Below are positions 60,085 to 64,000 of a stretch of DNA of 64,000 nucleotides, piece after piece (position 1 is the stretch's first letter; each line of letters begins with the position of its first letter). The notes under the pieces are model-generated. The model was not told the origin of the DNA, searched no databases, and worked only from the letters and a program-made list of their open reading frames with translations. A program made the position numbers and the translations under genes. The DNA lies in NCBI RefSeq assembly GCF_013085465.1, contig NZ_CP049838.1, positions 2,604,001 through 2,668,000 on the forward strand. Direction: 5' to 3'. Origin of the DNA: Streptomyces asoensis (GTDB taxonomy: Bacteria > Actinomycetota > Actinomycetes > Streptomycetales > Streptomycetaceae).

Positions 60085-60525
60085 TCAGGTGCTGACGAGT
60101 ACCGGCCAGTCGTCGTCGTACCAAGCGTTGACGGTGTTGAGCTTCAACATCGCGTTGCCTACGGCGTAGCCACCAGCGGCGTAGTGATCCGTCTTCCCGT
60201 AACAGCCGCGCGTGAACCCGGGGTTCAGAGGGGAATCGGCGCACGTCACAGTGCTGAATTGGGATTTGACTTGCCCCCCGATCGCCACTGCTACGGTCGC
60301 TACGTTTTGCACAACCAAGACCGTTTGTGCGTCGTTGTTCTCATTGAGAACGACGCACACCTTGAAGTTGACGTAATCAGACACCGGGTGGTGCTTGTAA
60401 GAGGTGCAGGCCCACTCAGAGTTGGTACTGACCGTCTTCCACCCTTCCGCCGCATTGGCTGGCGTGGAGGCGAATGCAAGGGTGCTGACGGCAGCGGTAG
60501 CCACTGCCAGGGCTTTGTAGCGCAC
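60085..60525 (-). CDS. small secreted Cys-containing protein
   Basis: A 146-residue exported protein of unknown family. Signal peptide 1-25 (ending PANA); mature part has four Cys (WACTSY, FKVCVVL, VTCADS, RGCYGK), likely two disulfides, and a Val-rich beta core. The start is GTG 60525, GAAGGG about 11 nt upstream. Base composition is lower in GC than the left part of the window. Possibly a secreted effector or inhibitor; no evidence beyond the topology. Confidence 0.65.
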   Translation of the reverse strand: MRYKALAVATAAVSTLAFASTPANAAEGWKTVSTNSEWACTSYKHHPVSDYVNFKVCVVLNENNDAQTVLVVQNVATVAVAIGGQVKSQFSTVTCADSPLNPGFTRGCYGKTDHYAAGGYAVGNAMLKLNTVNAWYDDDWPVLVST

Positions 60526-60705
60526 TGGGATAATTACCCTTCACTCATGACTCCCGCACCGAGGTTGCGGGGCGGGATGCGCACGGGACAGAAGGCGCTT
60601 GTCGCGCAATCGATCTCGACCTTAGACGTGACTGAGCGCAATCGTCCAGTCACTTGTTCGACTGGAGGCCGGGGCCGGCTCCCACGACATCAGTGGGGCG
60701 CCGAC

Positions 60706-60915
60706 AGCCGTCAATGGCCGACTGACCAGCCCACCAGACCCCGACAACCTCCCAGCCGAGAGTTCGGGACGAAGTGGCCGTGCCGGACGTGTGCCAGATC
60801 GTGCGGGGAACCGGGGGGAACACCGGGGAACCAGAGGACCCACCTACCGGCCGCCAGCACCTTCCATCGCAGGTCAGGTCACGGCAGGTCCCGGATCACC
60901 TCAGCTACCCAAGCC
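60706..60915. repeat. diverged ~200-bp direct repeat, left copy
   Basis: Shares blocks such as GCCGAGAGTTCGGGACGAAG, GTGCGGGGAACC, GGGGAACACCGGGGAACCAG and GATCACCTCAGCT with 62990-63190 in the same order and orientation. Contains internal GGGGAAC repeats. Probably the remnant of one mobile-element end. Confidence 0.6.
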
Positions 60916-60949
60916 GAGGTCCCCGATACGTCGGCGCCGCCGGCACTCG

Positions 60950-60955
60950 TATAGT
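60950..60955 (+). promoter_or_regulatory. TATAGT -10 box, leaderless start
   Basis: TATAGT ends 6 nt before the ATG at 60962, the spacing for a leaderless transcript. The gene has no Shine-Dalgarno. Confidence 0.5.
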
Positions 60956-60961
60956 CGCTGC

Positions 60962-61186
60962 ATGGTGACTGCGACTGTCCGTGAGTGGCACGACGAGGAA
61001 GGGTGGGGGGTACTCGACTCTCCCGAGACACCCGGCGGTTGCTGGGGCCACTACTCCGTCATCCAGACGAAGGGCTTCCATACGCTGTCGCCGGGACAAC
61101 GTGTAGACCTCCGGTGGGAAGCCCCTGGCTACAAGCAGGACGGCTACACCTACCGCGCAGTGAACATAGTGCCTCGGCCGGCCTGA
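60962..61186 (+). CDS. cold-shock-like small protein
   Basis: A 74-residue protein with an OB-fold pattern like a divergent cold-shock domain: VREWHDEEGWGVLDSPETPGG, HYSVIQTKGFHTLSPGQRVDLRWEAPGYKQDGYTYRAVNIVP-type strands. The RNP-1 motif (KGFGF) is replaced (EGWGV), so nucleic-acid binding is uncertain. The ATG at 60962 lies 6 nt after a TATAGT box. Confidence 0.68.
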   Translation: MVTATVREWHDEEGWGVLDSPETPGGCWGHYSVIQTKGFHTLSPGQRVDLRWEAPGYKQDGYTYRAVNIVPRPA

Positions 61187-61288
61187 CATCCACATCTGAC
61201 ATCAACAACGGCAGACAGCAGCAGCTACGAGCGGCCCCTGACGGCCATGCCTTCCGGACATTCGAAGCTCCTGAAGCCCCGTTGATCG

Positions 61289-61335
61289 AACTCCTGAAGC
61301 GGGTGTCGCAGGTTCGAATCCTGCCGGGCCCAACC
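61289..61335 (+). other. tRNA 3'-end fragment, likely attachment site
   Basis: GCAGG-TTCGAAT-CCTGC forms a T-arm, followed by CGGGCCCA, an acceptor 3' strand and discriminator. No matching 5' half (GGGCCCG acceptor, D-arm) is present upstream. Integrases of actinobacterial elements use tRNA 3' ends as att sites and leave such fragments. Confidence 0.6.
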
Positions 61336-61444
61336 TGCACAGCAGGTCAGAGGATCGAGCCTGGGCCTCCCCATCCCAGCTTCCGAACTCAGCTTTGTGC
61401 AGAGGCGTTGGGGTGTCGCCCTCGCCGCTTCTCCTGGGGGACCC

Positions 61445-61609
61445 GTGAAGCTCATCTGGCTACTGCTTGGTCTGCTCCTCGCCGGTCTCGCAATCGGGGG
61501 TGTCGTCAGCGCCACCAACGTGGCCGACACCGTCTCCGTCGTCGGCGACCTGTTCATAGCCACCCTCCTCGGCGGGGCGGCGATCGCTGCCTTGAAACGC
61601 GCCCGCTGA
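61445..61609 (+). CDS. small two-helix membrane protein
   Basis: A 54-residue protein with two membrane helices (LIWLLLGLLLAGLAIGGVV and LFIATLLGGAAIAAL). GTG 61445 is supported by GGGGG 4 nt upstream; an ATG-like start at 61397 is possible. Unknown function. Confidence 0.5.
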   Translation: MKLIWLLLGLLLAGLAIGGVVSATNVADTVSVVGDLFIATLLGGAAIAALKRAR

Positions 61610-62104
61610 GGCGGCGCGGGCCGTCGCCACAGAGGTGTTGACGGGCGGGCCCACGTTGCTCACCAGTTGACAGCCAACCCGGCCTCGACAGCGAGGGCGG
61701 CCACGAAGACCGCCCGACCGGCCAGCAGCGGTCGCCGCCGTATCAGCGTCCGCGCCGGCCGACGCCAGTCGCTCGTGTCGCGATCACCCAGCCTTCCGAC
61801 CGGACTTGCCCGCACCGGGTGCAGCGCGAAAGCGGTCGGCCTTCGCCACCGTGGACGTCGTGTCTGCCATCCCCGGAGGCGGCCGGCACGCCTACCGGAA
61901 AGACGAGGGACCGGACAACGGCTCCTTGACCGAGCAGGTGCTTGCACGGCTGGTCACGTCCGAGGGACGAGCCACCCCGATCACTGTCGACCACGGGGAG
62001 TTCGCGACAGCAGCCTACGTCTGCCCCGGCTACGCTCCTGCCTTGTCATGCCCGCCGCCACTCGCGGGCAGACTCGAACAATTGACCGAGTTTTTGGAGG
62101 TTTG
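61610..62104. other. intergenic stretch without supported gene
   Basis: An open frame (61806-62105, TTG start) crosses it but has no recognisable domain or ribosome binding site. TTTTTGGAGG at the end is the ribosome binding site of the following gene. Confidence 0.45.
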
Positions 62105-62482
62105 ATGAAGTCCGTCATCCGGAAGGTTGCAAGCTTCGCGGGGGTGAGCGTGGCCGTCGCAGCCATCTCCGTGACCGGCGCATCCGCAGCCCATGCGGAG
62201 GCCCCCACCCACGGCTGTCCGTACCCCTACGTCTGCTTCTACGTGGACAACAACGCCCTGCTCGCGGGCACGCCGATCTCGAAGTACAAGGACGTCACCA
62301 GTACCTACCAGGCCGTCACGCCCCGGCCGCACTACGGGGTCATGAACACCCGGAACGACGACGTGGTGTACCTGCGGCTCCAGGACGGCACCTCGATCTG
62401 CCTTCCGCCGAACAACTCAACCGTGTTTGCCAACGCCTACAGTGTCACCGGAATAAAGATCTCCAGCAGGTCCACCTGCTGA
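62105..62482 (+). CDS. secreted I36-inhibitor-like small protein
   Basis: A 125-residue exported protein: signal peptide 1-31 (SAAHAEA). CPYPYVCFYVDNNALLAG resembles the start of the peptidase-inhibitor I36 fold; further Cys in TSICLPP and the terminal SSRSTC allow two disulfides. GGAGG lies 4 nt upstream of the ATG. The I36 link is by pattern only; it could instead be a lectin-like or structural secreted protein. Confidence 0.6.
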   Translation: MKSVIRKVASFAGVSVAVAAISVTGASAAHAEAPTHGCPYPYVCFYVDNNALLAGTPISKYKDVTSTYQAVTPRPHYGVMNTRNDDVVYLRLQDGTSICLPPNNSTVFANAYSVTGIKISSRSTC

Positions 62483-62574
62483 TTCGCTGGAAAGGCCAGC
62501 AGGCGCGCCTGATCGCGCCCGCTGGCCGGACGACGGGCAGGGCTGCGTCGTTCTCGCGATTTCACCCGGTTTGA

Positions 62575-62740
62575 TCACGTGATGTCTGGAGTGGTGAGCA
62601 AGTAGGCGGGGTTGCGGGCGCGGTAGCGAAGGCCTCCGATGTCGGTGCGGCCGGCGAGTCGGAGTGCGCCGATGGCCAGGCGCCTCAAGGCGGCCATCGC
62701 CCGGGACGGGGCGCCGGTTCTCACGCGGGAGGCAACCTTC
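62575..62740 (-). pseudogene. ISAs1-family transposase C-terminal remnant
   Basis: About 55 codons reading EKVASRVRTGAPSRAMAALR, then RLAIGALRLAGRTDIGGLRY, match the C-terminus of ISAs1-type DDE transposases (RTGxxPxxMAxLRNLAIxLLRLAGxTNI). The catalytic core is absent. Upstream residues in the frame show no transposase character. Confidence 0.6.
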
Positions 62741-62989
62741 TCCGTAGTTGGCGTCTCTGGCGTGACGGAGATTTGGGGTACTGCCGCCGACCCTGCACAC
62801 CTCATGCACCACCCATGACAGTGGCGCCATGGTCTCTGTTCCGGCCGTGGGCTATCCGTGGACTCGTCCCGCCCGATCCGGCGCACGCAGGGCCGTGACC
62901 TGCCGCGTTGCCCGGCTACCAACAGGCCTCCGGAGCCGTTGCAGTACAGCACCGGAGTGCAGCAACCACCGCAACCGCAGCCGACCGTC

Positions 62990-63190
62990 AGAAGCCGTCG
63001 ATGGCCGGCTGTCCAGCCCACGCACCTCAATGACCACTCAGCCGAGAGTTCGGGACGAAGAGGTCGTGCCAGACCGTGCGGGGAACCACGGGGAACACCG
63101 GGGAACCAGCCAGCCTCGCTCCAGACGCCGATTCCGCTCAGCAGCAGGTCAGCCACGGAGTAGGCCCCAGATCACCTCAGCTTCCCAAGC
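62990..63190. repeat. diverged ~200-bp direct repeat, right copy
   Basis: Counterpart of 60706-60915 with the same ordered blocks; it lacks about 11 nt (GTGTGCCAGAT region) present in the left copy. It lies about 400 nt from the ISAs1 remnant. Confidence 0.6.
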
Positions 63191-63244
63191 TCAGGCTCTC
63201 TCCCGAGAATGCTGCGGCCCAGCACTTAACGAGTCCGTGAGTAG

Positions 63245-63943
63245 TCACCGGAGCAGGCCGTAGCGGAAGCGGTGGTCCACGGCACCCCTGTTGCCCTCCA
63301 GAACACGAAGCAGCATCCACCGACCGGAGGTGGTGCGTACGCAGACGCTGTGGGTTTTCCAGTCGTGATCCTCGTCGTGCAGGGAGATTCGCTGCCCCAG
63401 CTTTTCTCCGAAGTCCGCCCTTCCGGCACAGTCGGGCAGATCATCATTATTAATCCATCCCACGCGAACTGTATCGTCCATTCGGTACTGCCTCCCGTAC
63501 TGCAGAGAAGCAAAGCTCAGCCATACATCATTGTCGGTGTCTGCCTGGTTCAGACGGCCGCTGTCGAGGTCGAACTTGTTGCCGTCTCCGATGGTGATCT
63601 CGTCGACGCCCGTGACGAACTTGTCGAAGTCGTCATGCCGGACCGCATCGGCGTTCACCTCGGAAGCGGGCGGCGAGCTGGTCACCTCAGCGGTCGGCTG
63701 CTCGGGTGCCGGCTGCGACCAGGATGGCTCCGGGGGCTTGCGGTCCGCCGAAGCGCCGTCCCCTCCAGGTAGGAAGACCGCACAGATCAGACCGGTCAGA
63801 ATCGCCAGTGCGTTCCCTCCGATGATGATGATTCGATCAACGACAACGCTCGCCGGACGCATCCGGCGCACGATGAGCCACATGGCGAAGCTTGTCGCGA
63901 TCAGGCCGACGCAGACGACCGCTCCGATGAGCCAAGGTTCCAC
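63245..63943 (-). CDS. two-helix membrane protein with extracellular domain
   Basis: A 232-residue protein. Helices about 4-26 and 37-60 are followed by a Pro/Ser-rich linker and an extracytoplasmic domain with two Cys (DCAGRA, SVCVRT). No known family is recognised. GGGAAG lies 8 nt before the ATG at 63943. It resembles membrane-anchored accessory proteins of unknown function. Confidence 0.6.
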   Translation of the reverse strand: MEPWLIGAVVCVGLIATSFAMWLIVRRMRPASVVVDRIIIIGGNALAILTGLICAVFLPGGDGASADRKPPEPSWSQPAPEQPTAEVTSSPPASEVNADAVRHDDFDKFVTGVDEITIGDGNKFDLDSGRLNQADTDNDVWLSFASLQYGRQYRMDDTVRVGWINNDDLPDCAGRADFGEKLGQRISLHDEDHDWKTHSVCVRTTSGRWMLLRVLEGNRGAVDHRFRYGLLR

Positions 63944-64000
63944 TTCCCGCCCCCCAGGGTAGTTGTGCAGCTACCGTCAGTATGGACTGTTCTCGTGGCT
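63944..64000. other. window end, no feature
   Basis: Only the leader of the preceding minus-strand gene is seen. Confidence 0.3.

Larger units (their letters stand above)
60526..60961. other. intergenic accessory DNA with diverged repeat copy 1
   Basis: No gene. Contains the left copy of a ~200-bp imperfect repeat (60706-60915) and, at 60950-60955, the -10 box of the cold-shock-like gene. Confidence 0.5.
62483..63244. other. accessory stretch with transposase remnant and repeat
   Basis: No intact gene. It contains an ISAs1-type C-terminal fragment (62575-62740) and the right copy of the diverged repeat (62990-63190). Confidence 0.5.

Noticed and set aside
61806..62105. 99-residue open frame before the I36-like gene
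   Set aside because: TTG start, no ribosome binding site, no recognisable domain; left as unsupported.
1..64000. CRISPR array
   Set aside because: No regularly spaced identical repeats were seen; the tandem repeats found have two units only.

Overview
The window is high-GC actinobacterial chromosome, almost certainly Streptomyces. The reasons are strong third-position GC, many GTG starts and at least one TTG start, ATGA/GTGA stop-start couplings, Tat signals on secreted enzymes, a sugar ABC importer with no ATPase gene of its own, and one copy of a dispersed intergenic repeat (11099-11130) that is common in Streptomyces.

Layout. 1-2040: partial NCS2 purine permease, then an ECF sigma factor coupled to a membrane protein. 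2057-24680 (all minus strand): a pectin-utilisation locus with two PL9 pectate lyases flanking a secreted HAD phosphatase, an alpha/beta esterase, two CE8 pectinesterases, a PL1 pectate lyase, a CE12 rhamnogalacturonan acetylesterase, a sugar-binding lipoprotein, a PL1-CE8 fusion enzyme, and a tightly coupled block: FCD-type GntR regulator, DHDPS-like aldolase, IlvD/Edd sugar-acid dehydratase, two permeases, a second PL1 lyase, Gfo/Idh/MocA oxidoreductase, DUF6807 protein and GH43. 24859-27738: MBL hydrolase, TIGR03086 protein, MFS transporter. 27675-31884: a uronate module (unknown protein with a Cys cluster, 5-dehydro-4-deoxyglucarate dehydratase, uronate dehydrogenase, DeoR regulator). Read together, polymeric pectin would be de-esterified and cleaved outside the cell, oligomers imported, and galacturonate oxidised towards 2-oxoglutarate semialdehyde. 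No aldarolactonase or classical galactarate dehydratase is visible.

32083-40883: a double TerD protein, a TetR/MFS pair, ACC deaminase behind its own FCD-GntR regulator (a plant-interaction trait that fits the pectinases), and an SDR/SnoaL operon with TetR and LysR regulators that appear to share operators with it. 40896-42793 is the most striking part: a Ro60/TROVE orthologue preceded by two tandem structured RNAs. They share a 14-nt strip and have covarying closing stems. One carries a circularly permuted tRNA-like module, the architecture of bacterial Y RNAs (YrlA).

42841-59450: PhoX-type phosphatase, a conserved hypothetical, a secreted ExeM/NucH-like nuclease with a TTG start, SRPBCC/ArsR pair, a CdaR/PucR regulator divergent from a polar amino-acid ABC importer plus DadA-like dehydrogenase, DUF3618/holin-X pair, a DapA paralogue, a second ECF sigma/membrane-protein pair, and a small HAD protein. 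59451-64000 is gene-poor accessory DNA: small secreted or membrane proteins, a probably leaderless cold-shock-like gene, a tRNA 3' fragment, an ISAs1-type transposase remnant and two diverged ~200-bp direct repeats. It looks like the decayed edge of an integrative element.
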